From: Neospora caninum Liverpool
Lineage: Eukaryota > Apicomplexa > Conoidasida > Eucoccidiorida > Sarcocystidae
Assembly: GCF_000208865.1 (NCBI RefSeq)
Contig: NC_018388.1
Span: 1,550,001 to 1,614,000 of the forward strand
DNA: 64,000 bases
Direction of reading: 5' to 3'
Both the position numbers and the translations under genes were made by a program. This document shows positions 1-12,458 of the stretch, piece after piece. Position 1 is the first letter of the stretch. Each line of letters begins with the position of its first letter. The notes below the pieces were generated by a model, which searched no databases, was not told the DNA's origin, and saw nothing but the letters and a program-made list of their open reading frames with translations.

Positions 1-68
1 GAGGAGAACGGGGAAGAGAGGATAACGACGAAGAGAGGAGAACGAGGAAGAGAAGGAGAGGGACTTAC

Positions 69-2104
69 TGAGGAATCGGAGAGCCCATTCGAAGCAGAAG
101 ATCGTGAGCTTTTTGAAGAGTTCCGGGCTGGTTGTCTTTGGGAGCCGCGACAGTCTGAAAGGACAGAGACACCAGCAAGGCCCGAGGGTCGCAGGCTACG
201 GGCGAAGACTGAACGAGTCACGCGGCCGCCGCAAAAGAAGGCTCCGCCGATCCCGGAGAGAGCGACAAACGAGGAAGCGGGGACAGGGCACTGCGGAAGC
301 GAGGAGACAGCTTGCAGAGAAAGGGGCGGGACGCGCACAAAGTCGTCAGAGGAGGCGCCCGCCAACGGAGAGAACAACCGGGGCAGCGGGGCGACTCTCG
401 AATACGAACCCACGCATGGTCGCGGACCACGGAGGCGGGAGAGCAAAAAGGAAAGGAAAGAAAGAGGAAAGGAAAAAGAGAAAAGGAAAAGAGGAAAGAA
501 AAAGACAGGGAAAGCGGAAAAACGGGAAAACAGAGCGGAAAGAGGAGAGCGACGAAAAGGCAGCAGAGGAGACGAGAAACCTGTGGTAAGCACAGACAGA
601 CGTCAAAGGCAGAGACGGTCTCGGGCCTCGCTCCAGTCTCACCTGACAATCAGCAAAGGCCGCAGGGAGGGGTCACGCCCCACCCAGTACATGACGCCGA
701 GTTTCAAAAGTTCGGCGAGATGTGGCTCTGCGTCACTCAGCGGGTAAAATTCACGCCGCCACTCAACCATCTGCTGCGCATGCTCGAAGCTGAACACAAA
801 ACGCCACACACCGCTGCCACGCGCATCACACTCCCCTGTTTGCTGGGCACACACATATACACAATCCCATATATATAATATATGAATATATATGTATATG
901 TGTGTTGGAGTGTTTCGACAAACGTGGAAGTAAGTGAGGCAACAGACTAGATGCATTAGCGTAGACACACGGGGGAAGCGAGGAAGAGAAAGACTCGCTC
1001 GCACGAAACGTACACCTTCACACAGAGACGTTAATTCATCCATAGATGATATATACATAGATGACACAGATGTAGGGGTCTACGTATCGGTAAGTTAAGT
1101 GCGGGTTTCGCTGTGTGTCGTGTGCGTGTGGCGTCGGCGAGGTGAAACTTTTTTTTGTCGCGGTATCGCTTGTCTTTTTGCTCGCTTCACCTCTTGTTGA
1201 GTGCGTCGTCGGGGTATTTGCGTTTGCAGAACCACAGAACGCGGAGGAGTTGAGGCTCCATGAAGTAGGGAATGGCCCAATTGCGCTCGACGCAGAGAGC
1301 GCGGAACTGAGCAATCCATTCCTGTTCGTCCTCCGACAGCGGCGTGTGGAAGAAGACTTGCCGAATGCATACTTCCTTCTGCAAAAACGGAGGCAGCTCC
1401 AGTGGGAAAGGTGGGAGTCGCCACGGAGAGACGCCGACGAACAGGAAACAGAAACTCGGGAGCGGGTCACTGCATGCTTCGCAGGGGCGGTGTCCCAAGT
1501 CAAGAGAGAACAAGCGAGAGAGAGAAAGAGAAAGAAAAGCGATGCGAGAGGGGGGGGAAAGAGAGAGACGATGTCCGAGCGAGGAAGAGAGTGTAAGAGA
1601 GAGAGGAAGAGAGAGAGAGCACATCCGCGGGAAGGAGAGGGGGAGAACGACGGAAAAAAAGGGAGAACGACAGGAAGAAACAGCGAAAGAGTGAAAGGGA
1701 GAGAGAACGAGAGCATACGAGAGAGAAGGCAAGAGAGGAGTGGGAGGAAGGCAGACACAGACAAAGAGACGACGAGAGGGAGAAAGAGAGAGAGACGATC
1801 GAGGGACGCGTCTTCTGGGCTTTTTTCGCTTTGGCTAGCAACAGAGGGAAACAAGCAAGAAATCGAAGAGCAGCGACGCATGCAAAAAAGAGTAACAGGC
1901 GAAGCAGGGGAACGGCGAATGCGAAAATCGGATCCAAGCAGATCAGGTTCCGTCCTTTCCACCGCCGTAAACACACATACCTCAGCAGGCCGCATGGCTG
2001 CTTCCACATGCATATCCACATGCATAAGCAAGCAAGTTTTGTGGATCTACATGGACTGTGGATGTGTGTGCCTATATCTATTTTCATCTATGTACATACA
2101 TGGG

Positions 2105-2142
<38 letters not shown>

Positions 2143-2567
2143 TGTTTGCCTCTCGCTCCGGGTGTGAATCTTACCGAAGTCCCCTTGAAGAAGTATTTGA
2201 AGATTTCATCGGCACTTGGTTTATGCTTGAGCGCCTCGACGGGGAGACAGGTTGGATGGGGCGGTGAGTGAACGTCGAGAGACCACTGCCATCCGAAGTT
2301 GTCCAGTTCGCTTTCGGTCATGGGGGGAAACGTGTAGCTCGCGGCCCCATCGGCGTGGTGATGATGCGCAAGCTGTCGACTTTGTAGGAGCGCAGTCTCT
2401 CCAGGCGTGAGGCTCTTTCCAGGTGAAGACGAAGAGGCAGTTGCAGGCACATTCATCTTCGGTTCTTCTGTCGCAGACGCCGGCGCTTGCTCAGGAACCT
2501 CCCGAAAATCTTCTGCGACTGGGCCGGCGGAGGCGGGGAGCTCGGAAAGCGAGGCCGCCGCCGACAT
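69..2567 (-). CDS. SEC14/CRAL-TRIO-like lipid-transfer protein, 3' end beyond the left edge
   Basis: Four exons read on the minus strand: 2175-2567, 1191-1396, 643-789 and 69-154. All have GT/AG borders and matching phases (0, 2, 2), and the last shown donor leads off the window. The start at 2567 (MSAAASLSEL) gives an acidic, Pro/Ser-rich N-terminus of about 130 residues with an HHHH run. Exon 2 carries a CRAL-TRIO N-terminal-like helix (EPQLLRVLWFCKRKYPDDAL). Exons 3 and 4 carry EWRREFYPL, YWVGRDPSLRPLLIVRLSRL and KKLTIFCFEWALRFL, the beginning of a lipid-binding CRAL-TRIO fold. Family knowledge: such proteins bind and exchange phosphoinositides or other hydrophobic ligands at membranes. 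The ligand cannot be read here. An upstream in-frame ATG at 2678 exists but adds low-complexity sequence. The family is inferred from short motifs only; the missing 3' part would confirm it. Confidence 0.72.
2108..2139. repeat. TA dinucleotide microsatellite
   Basis: About 16 uninterrupted AT units lie inside the first intron of the SEC14-like gene. A shorter degenerate TA tract lies at 869-902 upstream of exon 3 of the same gene. Confidence 0.9.
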
Positions 2568-5500
2568 CTTCAACAAAAGACGAGAAACAAAGGAGACGGG
2601 AAGTGAAGAGGTGGAGAAGGAAGGAGACAGAGAACGCCGCGAGACACAGCGAGAAAGATGGAGAGAAAGGGAAGACAAGAAGCTGGACGCGGTGGAGCGA
2701 CAGGCGAACGGTGGAGACAGCCGGAATCAACAAAAGAGCCGTAGTCTGAGAGACTGTTCTGGCAAGGCTTGTCAAATGCAGGAAAGGCTGAAAATGCACA
2801 GAGGCACCGAAGCGTCTTCTTCGGGGAAGTTTAAGGCTGTTGAACAGTTTTTACGGTGATACGATTTGTCACACTCGCGCTACAGCCTCCCCTCGGGAGG
2901 GGCAGACAACCCGGAGACAGTGAAAGGAGACTGACAAAGACGGGTGCGCCCCAGAGACCCACACAGGAAAGGAGGGGCGGAGAGGCGAGCACGCGCAGAG
3001 ACAGAACGCGCGAGAGAAAACGCGGGAAAAAGGCGGGAAGACGAGTAGAGACAGGCAAGGCACAACGATCCAGCAGAATGTGTATTTTCGAGGAAACCGC
3101 GTTGAAGCGAAAAGGCGCGGTTGGAGCGAGAACGAAGTCTACAAGGAGCGTGGCAGCCCAGAGAGAGCCGAACAAAAAGACGCCGAAGAGACGGACCACG
3201 CCACGCGTTTCTGCCGTCACAGGTTGATGCTGGTCAGCCACGTCGCGATGACACAAGACAAAAGAGGAGCAAGCGACAGCGAGAGAGAACAAGACGGAGA
3301 GGCCACGCGTCCTTCCGCTCGTCCCTGCTTTTCTGCTTGGGCTCTGTCTCTTTCTCGTCCTCAGCCTGAAGGGTGTGAGGAGTGCTCACTGGCGACGGGC
3401 GAGAAAGCAAACCGCCAGAAAAACGCAAAACGGGGAGAAGAGGGGAGAGGCAAGGCAGCTTGCCGCCCTCAGCAACGCCTTCGGGCACGGCGGGTACGGA
3501 GAGGAGAGGAAGAAAAAACCGCGAAGACACAAGACGGGCAAAGGGAAGGACAAGACGGAAAGCAAGGAGACGGAGAGAGAAGTGCGATGTAGAAAAACCT
3601 GCAGGCTCAGTTGTTCCTGGAGTCGAAGAATCGCCACGGAGTTCTCCGCCGTTCCGACCGCGAAACCCCGACAACGCATGCGCAGAGGACCGGAGCCGAA
3701 AACAGCAGAAAGACAGCGAAGAGTTGTCTCTAAAGCCTCCAGATCATTGTTTCTTCGAGCGAAAAGAAAGCAAAAAATCGCGAGTAAGCGGTCGGAACAC
3801 ACAAGTTGTCTTTGCGGCTGTCGCTGTCGATTGTCCGTGCCGCGGAAAGGCATCCCGGAGAAAACGGCCGTTTTGTAAAAGCGCGGGGATCGCGACGAAG
3901 AGAGCGACGAAAAAATGCAAGGTCGCGCGCAAAAAACTCACTTTTTCCGCAGTTCTGGCGCAGGCGCGGCAGAGCGGAACGCCGACTTCTCTCTTCCCGC
4001 AAGGCCTTGCCGATCGCGAGGACAAGCCTCCGTTTTTGGGGGTTTTTAGATTCGCAATTTTTCTTTCGGAAGTGACGCGGAAGCGCTAGGTTTAAAAAGG
4101 AGCACGGCCTCTGCGCGAATTTCTCACCTGATGCCAAAAAAGAACTGTACGGCAGGAACGAGCGACGAGAGGCTTCCGGCCCTCTCGCCCGTCTACGGTC
4201 CAGAAGGAACGCTGGATGTTCAAGACCCCGCCATGTGCGGCTCTTCGCGGTCTCGGTTGGCGCGCGTTCCCGCTGCTCGACTGCGCAGATGCACACATTC
4301 GTCTTCTGAAATCGAGTCTCGTTTTTCTCGCCTTTTCGGGCTCTCTTGCCTCCAAGGGGGTAGGCTCTTTCTGGGTGCCTTTCCCGCTTCATGCTCGCAG
4401 CCGTGGCAACGGGGGAACATGATCTTGGACCTCTCCCGGGTTCTGTCTACTTTGTATCTTCCGAGGTGAATGAAGGTTTCGAGCAGTGCCAGCAAGCACG
4501 CGCGTTCAGCTGCGGCGGTGAGATGCCTCTCTGAAAAAAAAACACGACCTTTCCCTGCTTTCTCAGATCTCATCTGGTTCGCTCCACCTCCAAGACTCTC
4601 GCGACTGCCCGCGCGTCCCCAGAGCCTCTCCCCCAGGGAATCCGCTCTCGTCTCCCCGTGCCGTTTAACTCAACCCTCCCTCTCTGTCGGCCTGCCGCTT
4701 CGATAGCTCACTTCGTTTCCGCGTTCTCTCCCACGAGGATCATCCCCATATCGTACGTGTCTCTCTGAATCTCTCTAGTAATCTCTCTCGTGCCCTGAAT
4801 GTTAATCTCCCTTGCCGTGGATGTTAATCTCTCTCATAATCTCTCTCTTAATCTCTCTCATAACTTCTCTCTTAATCTCTCTCATAATCTCTCTCTTAAT
4901 CTCCCTCCTAATCTCTCTCTCACTTTCCCTCGTAATCTCTCTCTCACTCTCCCTCGTAATCTCCCTCCTAATCTCTCTCTTAATCTCCCTCCTAATCTCT
5001 CTCTTAATCTCCCTCCTAATCTCTCTCTTAATCTCCCTCCTAATCTCTCCCTTAATCTCCCTCCTAATCTCTCCCTTAATCTCCCTCCTAATCTCTCCCT
5101 TAATCTCCCTCCTAATCTCTCCCTTAATCTCCCTGCTAATCTCTCCCTTAATCTCCCTGCTAATCTCTCCCTTAATCTCCCTCCTAATCTCCCTCCTAAT
5201 CTCTCTCTTAATCTCCCTCCTAATCTCTCTCTTAATCTCCCTGCTAATCTCTCTCTTAATCTCCCTGCTAATCTCTCTCTTAATCTCCCTGCTAATCTCT
5301 CTCTTAATCTCCCTGCTAATCTCTCTCTTAATCTCCCTCCTAATCTCTCCCTTAATCTCCTTCCTAATCTCTCCCTTAATCTCCCTCCTAATCTCTCTCT
5401 CAGTCTCCCTCCCAATCTCTCTCTCAGTCTCCCTCCCAATCTCTCTCTCAGTCTCCCTCCCAATCTCTCTCTCGATCAGGCTGGCCGACGAGACTGTCCG

Positions 5501-6593
5501 CGATATCCCACATACAGGGCTGCGCGCGACGGGCGGGACAGTCCTCACCCGCCGCGCGCGTTCCTGCACGGGTGCGAGAGAAACTAGGAAGAACTGTGGC
5601 GAATCTCACTCAGAGTTTACACCTGTTTTTCTTTCCGACGTAGTTTAAAAGTGCAGAACAGTGTGGAAACAGAGAGAACACGTGTCGGGAGAGAGAGGAG
5701 AGGGGTGCGAGCGCGGGAGGCGGCCCCCGAGAGGAGAGGACGACTGCGCCATGTCTCGACGCGCAAACGCCAGCACACACATCGCAGAGGAGAGTAGTGC
5801 ACTTGACGAGGAGCTCGTTCTTTTCGATTTGATTTTCTGTTTTTCGAAACCGAAATTAGAAAGAACACACGCACATGCATCTGCGCGACACAAGTCAGAA
5901 GCGGCTGCGAGGCCCCGTTGTCCAGCGGTCGTTGCGGTCTCAGAAAAACGCTTCGAAAAGCGGCGAGTTGGTAGGGACAGCGGAGAACTTCGACAACTGG
6001 ACAGTGTCCGAGAAAGAGTGAGGAGAGTCCTGAGAGAACTCCAGACAGACAGACTTCTCTTTTCTCCGGTGCTGCCTCGAGTCTGTGTCGCGCGACACAC
6101 GTCGGGGACGGAGCAAGTCGGTCAGCGGACGGCCCAGGCCGTTCAATTTTTTCTCTCGCTCGCTGCGAGACAATTGGAAGCGCGAATGGATTTTTCGCGT
6201 GTTTTTTCGTCCATCCCCCTGCGTTTTGTCGGTGGAAAGACAGAGGAATCGGCCAAGAAGGCCGGGGAGAAGTGTCGAGCAGAGTAGGAGGAGTAGACAC
6301 AAAGATTCGCTTTCCGGCTGTGTCCCGTTTTTTCGCTCGTGGTGCGCAAGGTGTCTGCATTTTCCTCGTTCCTGCCTTAAAAGCGCCCCTTTTGCGGTGT
6401 CTGGGACAGACGCGGAGGGAAGAAGGACAGGGGAAGAGAGAGAAGAAGAAGGAACCCACAAGGGGGGGATCCTGGCACGGAACTTTCCGAGTCGTGCTTC
6501 TGCTGCTTCGAAGCCTCACCTCTCCAGAAACGAAGAAAAACGGGGAAGACGACCGTCGTGACATGCCTCCTCGCACTGTTTTCCCCCTCCACA
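2568..6593. other. Divergent intergenic region between the SEC14-like and L2 genes
   Basis: About 4 kb upstream of both flanking genes, so it should hold both promoters. It is rich in GA/CT tracts that keep several arginine/lysine-rich or serine-rich frames open by composition. No recognised domain or convincing exon was found. The only clear structure is the tandem array at 4779-5475. Confidence 0.55.
4779..5475. repeat. 12/24-bp CT-rich minisatellite
   Basis: About 58 tandem copies of a 12-base unit of the form TAATCTCTCTCT alternating with TAATCTCCCTCC, giving a 24-base higher-order period with a few single-base variants (TGCTAATC, CAATC, TCACT). The first and last copies are the most diverged. 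Because the unit length is divisible by three and lacks stops in several frames, long reading frames of NLSLNLPP, LLISLLIS, IKREIRRE and RLRERLGG repeats appear on both strands. None has a sensible context as a gene. Confidence 0.93.
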
Positions 6594-8186
6594 ATGCGTC
6601 TCCCGCCCTCCGTTCCTTCTCCCTCCTGTCTCTTCCCACATACCGCAGGACAGACATCTCTCTCGTCTTGCACGTCGCGTTCTCTTCCTGCCTCTTCGGT
6701 ACCCTCTCTCGCCGCGTCAGTCTCCCGTTCTCTCTCGCGTTTGCCGGCTTTCTCCCCGTGTTCGTTTCTCCCTTCCAACCAACTTGAACTGGTCCAAGCT
6801 TCGCCCTCGGACGCCTCTCCGTCTCCATCACGGAGCGGCAGGTTTCAGTCCCCGGGTTGTCCTTGTCCGCGACTGTCTCTAACTTCGCCTCTCACTTCTC
6901 TCTCTTCTTCCGCATCTCTCTCTGTTTCCGCGTCTCTCTCTTCCTCTTCTCCCTCTTCCTCTTCTCCCTCTTCCGCTTCTCTTTCGTCTCGCTTTTTTTC
7001 CCCGGTTTCGTGTGTTTCTTTCGCGGTCTCTGCTCACCGCTTTCCCCTCCGCGTTCTTTTTCAGCCATTGTCTGCCGTCTCTGTCCAAGTTCGCGGGCTC
7101 TCGGCGTCGTACCTTCCTCGCGCCGCCACGCACCGCAACCGCGTGGCGATGCAGCTGTTTGAGACGCCTCGGGAGTCCACGCGGTCGCGGGCGACAGCGG
7201 CTGCCCGCGAGGCGGCAGCCGCCGTGGCTGCGTCTTCGACGGTCACGGCCCCGTTCACGCTGCAAAAGCAACAGCGTCTCCTCTCGCTGCTCGCCTCCTC
7301 TGCAGAGGCTGCAGGCGCTTCTGAGCTCTATCGCGTGCACGGGGTCGCCGGCTTCACGCGTTTCCTGCCTTCGTCTTCGCCGCGCACCTCGTTCCTGTTT
7401 CGCGGGCGAGTGCTCGAGCGGCTCTCGTGTCGGCGCGTGAACCACCTGGGGCGGAACCACAACGGGCGCATCACCGTTCGCTTTCGCGGCGCGGGTCACT
7501 TCCGCCGCATCCGGTTTGTGGACTACAAGCGCGGGAGGAAGAACATCTTTGGGACGGTCTTGCGTCTCGAGTACGATCCGAATCGCTCGGCTCACTTGGC
7601 TCTCCTGCAGTACGACGACGGCGTCTTGTCCTACATCCTGGCGACCGAGGCCACGCGCCCTGGAGACAGACTGGTCGCCTCCGAGCACGCAAACATCTCC
7701 CCTGGCAACTGCTTGCCGCTGAGGAACATCCCTGTGTCGACAATCGTCCATAACGTCGAGTTGCGGCCTGGGGCGGGCGGCCAGCTGGTGCGGGCGGGAG
7801 GCTGCTACGCCACGGTGGTGGCAAAAGACAAGAACTTTGTGACCTTGAAACTCACGTCCACGGAGGTCCGGCGCTTTTCCGCGGACTGCTGGGCGACCGT
7901 CGGGCAAGTGTCGAACGCGGCGCATGCGGAGCGGATTCGCGGAAAAGCTGGAGTCTCCTACTGGCTCGGCGAGCGGCCGCGAACCCGCGGAAAGGCCATG
8001 AACCCCGTGGACCACCCGCACGGAGGCGGCACCGGAAAAAAAGGTCTGAAACGCCCTCCCGTCTCCAAATGGGGCATCCTCTGCAAAGGCTACAAGACGC
8101 GCGCGAAGAAGAAACCCCTCGGACTGATCGTCCGCAGAAAGAAAGCCAACAAACTCATCAAGAAATTCGGAGAACTCGGCGCGTAG
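6594..8186 (+). CDS. Organellar (bacterial-type) ribosomal protein L2, nuclear-encoded
   Basis: Single-exon gene of 530 codons. The first ATG is 6594; a GTG-initiated extension to 6558 was not used. Residues from about 275 to the end match the L2 family: NHNGRITVRFRG, RRIRFVDYKRG, LEYDPNRSAHLALLQYDDG, NIPVSTIVHNVELRPGAGGQ, then AMNPVDHPHGGGTGKKG and PVSKWG, the peptidyl-transferase-centre histidine loop, and a basic C-terminal tail. The first 270 residues are Ser/Pro/Arg-rich with few acids, which fits organelle targeting plus a lineage-specific extension. Family knowledge: L2 binds 23S-type rRNA and is needed for subunit joining. Since apicoplast genomes of this group usually carry their own rpl2, the mitochondrion is the likelier destination. 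That is inference. Confidence 0.9.
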   Translation: MRLPPSVPSPSCLFPHTAGQTSLSSCTSRSLPASSVPSLAASVSRSLSRLPAFSPCSFLPSNQLELVQASPSDASPSPSRSGRFQSPGCPCPRLSLTSPLTSLSSSASLSVSASLSSSSPSSSSPSSASLSSRFFSPVSCVSFAVSAHRFPLRVLFQPLSAVSVQVRGLSASYLPRAATHRNRVAMQLFETPRESTRSRATAAAREAAAAVAASSTVTAPFTLQKQQRLLSLLASSAEAAGASELYRVHGVAGFTRFLPSSSPRTSFLFRGRVLERLSCRRVNHLGRNHNGRITVRFRGAGHFRRIRFVDYKRGRKNIFGTVLRLEYDPNRSAHLALLQYDDGVLSYILATEATRPGDRLVASEHANISPGNCLPLRNIPVSTIVHNVELRPGAGGQLVRAGGCYATVVAKDKNFVTLKLTSTEVRRFSADCWATVGQVSNAAHAERIRGKAGVSYWLGERPRTRGKAMNPVDHPHGGGTGKKGLKRPPVSKWGILCKGYKTRAKKKPLGLIVRRKKANKLIKKFGELGA

Positions 8187-8713
8187 CAAACAAACGAGCG
8201 GATGGAGGGACAGACGTGAAAGGGGGGGTGGGGGGGGGGAGGGAAGATGGCGAGGTCGCGATAGAGAGAGAGAAATGCGAGGAAAGGAGCGGAACTCAGA
8301 GAACGTGGAAGCCGTTGTGTCCGTTTCAGGATCTCGTTTCTCGGACCCGAGGGCTGCATGGTGCTACCGTCCCACATTTTTGTCCCAAAACAGGAGCTCC
8401 TGTCTGCAGAAGTGCAGATAGGAGACATGGGTTTGTCTCGCGGTGTCGTTTGGTCGTGGCTCTTCGCCGGTTCGGCTTCTCTCGAAACCCTGAACTGTCC
8501 TGCGCCCCGCGCGGTGTTGTGCCTTCGGTGGGGACTCGTAGGCTCGCACGGCGCAAGAAACAAGCACACCCGTTTCTAAGGAAAGTCTCAACTATGACGA
8601 GCTGGACCTCGAAACACGACACAAGGATGTCCCTGTATCCAACCCCACGATTTGTGCACTCATACAAGCATCTACACGTGGCAGCACGTGCGTTCGGACA
8701 TAAATACCTCAAC

Positions 8714-8746
<33 letters not shown>

Positions 8747-10829
8747 GGTAGCTATAGATATATGTATGAGCGCAGACATGCATACGTATACGTAGGTGCA
8801 CGTAAAGATAAATATACTGATGCATCCGTGCCGATGGCGGAAACGGGTTGGCAGTAATGACTGCACGATGTCTTTGCAGCTACTAGTTGCGTGATATTTC
8901 TCTATGAAGAAAGTGTGCTTGTGCATGCACACTTACAGAGGTGGGTGGGTTAATTGGAAGCGCGGATTCGCCCTTTCGCGGTACGCATGTGGAGTGGATT
9001 CTTCTGTTTGTCTGCCGCGGCGATGTCTTTGTTCAAACGGAAGAGGTAGAGACAGAGAGCCAGGTGGAGAGACAGGGAGGAAGAAGAGAAAGAGATAAAG
9101 AGACGCGGAAAGAGAAAGAAGAAAGAGACAACGAGATTGGGAGGGAGAAAGAAGAGAAGAAAGGTCGCGAATTAGAGAGAGTAGTACCAAAAAAACGGAG
9201 CAGGATTGTGAAAGCGGTAGAGAGATCAACAGCGCGCCAGCGACAGCCTGGAGGCTTCGCGAACCCGAAACGGCAGAGGCGCATTGTATGCAGAGAGCGA
9301 AGGCTGGGTTTCTCCGCCGGTTTTCATCGAGTGCCTTTCGCACTGTTGGCTCTCGGAGCACCCCGGAGAACCTCTTGGAAAAACGTGAGGAGAAAGTGAT
9401 AGAGCGAGGGGGCCGAGCGAGACGAAAAGCGAGCTACAAAGAGTCCCCGGAAAACCATTAACGCGGAAGAGAGGCGAAAGGCCACCGCGCGCTGCGTCAG
9501 CATGCCTCGTATCGCTCGGCGTCCAGAAACAAACGAGGGAGAGAGAGCTGCTGCACCAGCGGAAGCACAATGAATCACTTTCACCTCGGCTGCGGCCGCG
9601 TGTAAACAGACGTTTTGTGCTGTCTTACCCAACACATGGAGACGGCGTGACCGAAAGTGGACGAGTCCAGTCACAGGTAACGAAAACTCTCGGGTGTACG
9701 TCCAGGCACCCAGGCAGCTGAGAGAGCAGGCGTAGTTTCCCCTGAGTTCCCCTCTCCCTGTGTTTTCTTCTCCCCATCTCAGGAAGGAACGGCGGCTCCA
9801 ACTCTGTGTGCATCTAGTGCTGCATGCATCACTGGCGGGCCAGAGACATGACACGAAAGAACAAGGGGGGAGAGAAAGACCTGAGAGCATGGAACAGTGT
9901 ACAGGAGCGCCTGTTTTCTGTACCCTGTTTCCTATCACGTGCGTGTGTTTTTCTTGTCCTCGTTTGTCTTCTCTCCGCCTCGTCGCCGACGTGTTGGCCA
10001 CCCCGGTGTTTTCCTCTTTGTTCATCTCTCCCTAGTCTCCGCATATCGGCTCGTTTGCTTTCTCGCCGTCCTTCACCTTCGATCCCCTCCGCACCCTTCT
10101 CGCCTGCTTGCGTTGCGCCTCATCGTCTTCAGACTCCTCACGCTGTGTTTTGTCTCTGCCTCCTCCCCTCCCCTTTTCTGCCTCTTTCTCTTCTCCCTTC
10201 TTTGCTTCCTTTCCTCTTGTCGCTCATGTCGCCGCGCACCTCCTGCTCCTCTCGTGCTTCTTCGTGGTGTCCCCCGGGAGCTTTGGGTCTGCTGCGCTCT
10301 CTCGCATTCACGCCAGAAAGAAGCGTCTACTGTCTTTCTTGGGACGAGGCAGTTTGCCTTCGCTTCCTGCGGCCAGAAAAACAGGCGAGTCACCAGGCAC
10401 GCGTGAGTTAAACCCGAACGCTCACGCGCTCTCCACACACAAAATGAAACAATGGCGAAAGGACAGTCCCCGCAACGTCACGAGACTGCACAAGCGGGCC
10501 AGGACAGATCCACGCTCCCTTAGCGCCCCGACACAAACAACCTGAAGGACGAGACACCCTGCGACGCAGCATGAAAACGCAGAGCCCCATGAAACACCCA
10601 CAAACGACGACAAACCACAGACACACACACATAATCTGAGCATATACCTAAGCGTATATATATATATATATATATTTATTTAGATACGTGAATATATGCA
10701 TGTATATAGGCGCCTCACTCGCTCTGTGTGAAGTTTCGTCCTTTGCGCTTTTGTGCACGGTTGTGGAGAGGCAATCGGGATAAACATCCACATGGGGATT
10801 TGTGCATGCGCATGGGCGACCGGCGAGAC
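8187..10829. other. Convergent intergenic region with a G-rich tract and TA repeats
   Basis: Lies between the L2 stop and the PP2C stop, so it should contain two 3' UTRs. A G-run with one T and one A interruption begins at 8222, just after L2. TA microsatellites lie at about 8717-8746 and 10655-10677, and a GA-rich stretch at about 9050-9200. A possible extra 3' exon of the PP2C gene at 10327-10366 is discussed with that gene. No other gene was recognised. Confidence 0.5.
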
Positions 10830-11122
10830 TCACCCAACGACTGAGGCGAGGACGACCGAGATGTCGTCAGGTTTTCCTCCCAGATGTCTCCGCGTCAAAC
10901 CGAGAACTTCGCGCTCCTTCGTGGAGAATGGGCTCGCCCAGCGCCTGAGCGAAGGCAAACGCGCACGAAACAAATGGCCAAAAGGCTAGCGCGTTGAGGA
11001 TGCGCAGTTTCATACACAGACCTTGGCGCGCCACCGCGCTGTTGGATCTCGTCACCAGTCGGCCTGCACAATCCAATATATATATGTGATCATATATACA
11101 TGTGTATAGGCACAGATTTGTA

Positions 11123-11158
<36 letters not shown>

Positions 11159-12412
11159 TTTCTGTGCTGTGCCAAGAGTCACTCTCTCCACAGGCGGGTC
11201 GAGACCCCGATTTGGAGATTGCGAGAGAGAAGTGAGGTAGCGAGCGTCGCCCTCACGCTCTCTCCTGAAAGACAGGCACGGCAATCTCATAAACATGCAC
11301 ACATGCATGTGGTTACTTGTGAAAAGACTATGTTGCTTCACATATGGAAGGCGCAAGGAGCTGTAGGCACCGAACGCGTTGCGGAGCGAAGCAAAACTCT
11401 AGGGCCGAAACGCCATAAACCTGGTTTTCTTCTGCCCGTGTTTTGTGCAAACAAAGATGAGTTCTCACGGGTCCTGAGAATGCTTGAAGGCGAGGTCTGC
11501 GATTTCCTCCGCCGCTTTCTGCAACGCAAATTGCGCACACATCCTCCAGTTTTACGGATGGAAGTGTCGAAGGACACAAATCTACATATATATATATATG
11601 TATATCTGCATCTACGTATATATACACATACGCATATATATGGACTTACGCATATATTGCACGAGCTACGCGCATCTCTCGTGCTGCTGCACTGTTTAAT
11701 GCACACCTGTATGCACATACTCAAATATATATATATATATGCATGCAAATAGGGAAGAACTAAGACATATATAGAGAGCGGGGAAAAGTTAGATGAAGAC
11801 GTCGATACCTAGGAAGATATACCAGTTGCAAAATTACATATATCTATATATAGAGAGAGATATAGATATATATATGCACAACCATACATACATCTACACA
11901 AGAACATAAACAGATTTATATACCCATGCTTGTGTACGTACGTGTGGCAAACTGCCATGTTTTCTATCTCCGTTTCCTTTCTTCGCTTTACCGTTCTTTT
12001 CTGGTTCGAGACTCACTCTAACGTCAGGTTGTTTGCGCAACACGTCGAGCACCTGGTTATCGTACAGGTTGTCCCAGACGCCTGTGGCGAGACACACATC
12101 CCGATATAAATTCACAAACGAAACTATATTTCCAAAATAAAAGACACATACACGCTCACATCTGTATACGAATAACTAGGCTCGCTCTGAGTGCGTTTTC
12201 AAAATGGTAGAGACTTGGGGCTTGCGAAAGGGTAAACGAGACATCTAGGCATTGCTGTTGCGTCTCGCGATCGCAGTGAACCCGCCAGGAATCGATGAAA
12301 CCGCAAACGATGCACAAGGAACGCCAACTCGCAAAGAAGCGCTAAACAAAAATGCATCTTTCCCTCTCTCTTCCTCTATTTGCCAATGCGGCCCTCTCCT
12401 GGTCGATATGAG

Positions 12413-12458
<46 letters not shown>

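Noticed and set aside
1115..2167. 350-codon Arg/Glu-rich plus-strand frame
   Set aside because: Antisense to exon 2 and intron 1 of the SEC14-like gene; its length comes from GA-rich composition.
4799..5648. Long repeat-peptide frames (NLSLNLPP, LLISLLIS, REIKREI, RLRERLGG) on both strands
   Set aside because: They are a by-product of the stop-free 12/24-bp minisatellite; all frames are equally repetitive and have no gene context.
6879..8189. 436-codon minus-strand frame opposite L2
   Set aside because: Antisense shadow of the well-supported L2 coding sequence, with no recognisable motif of its own.
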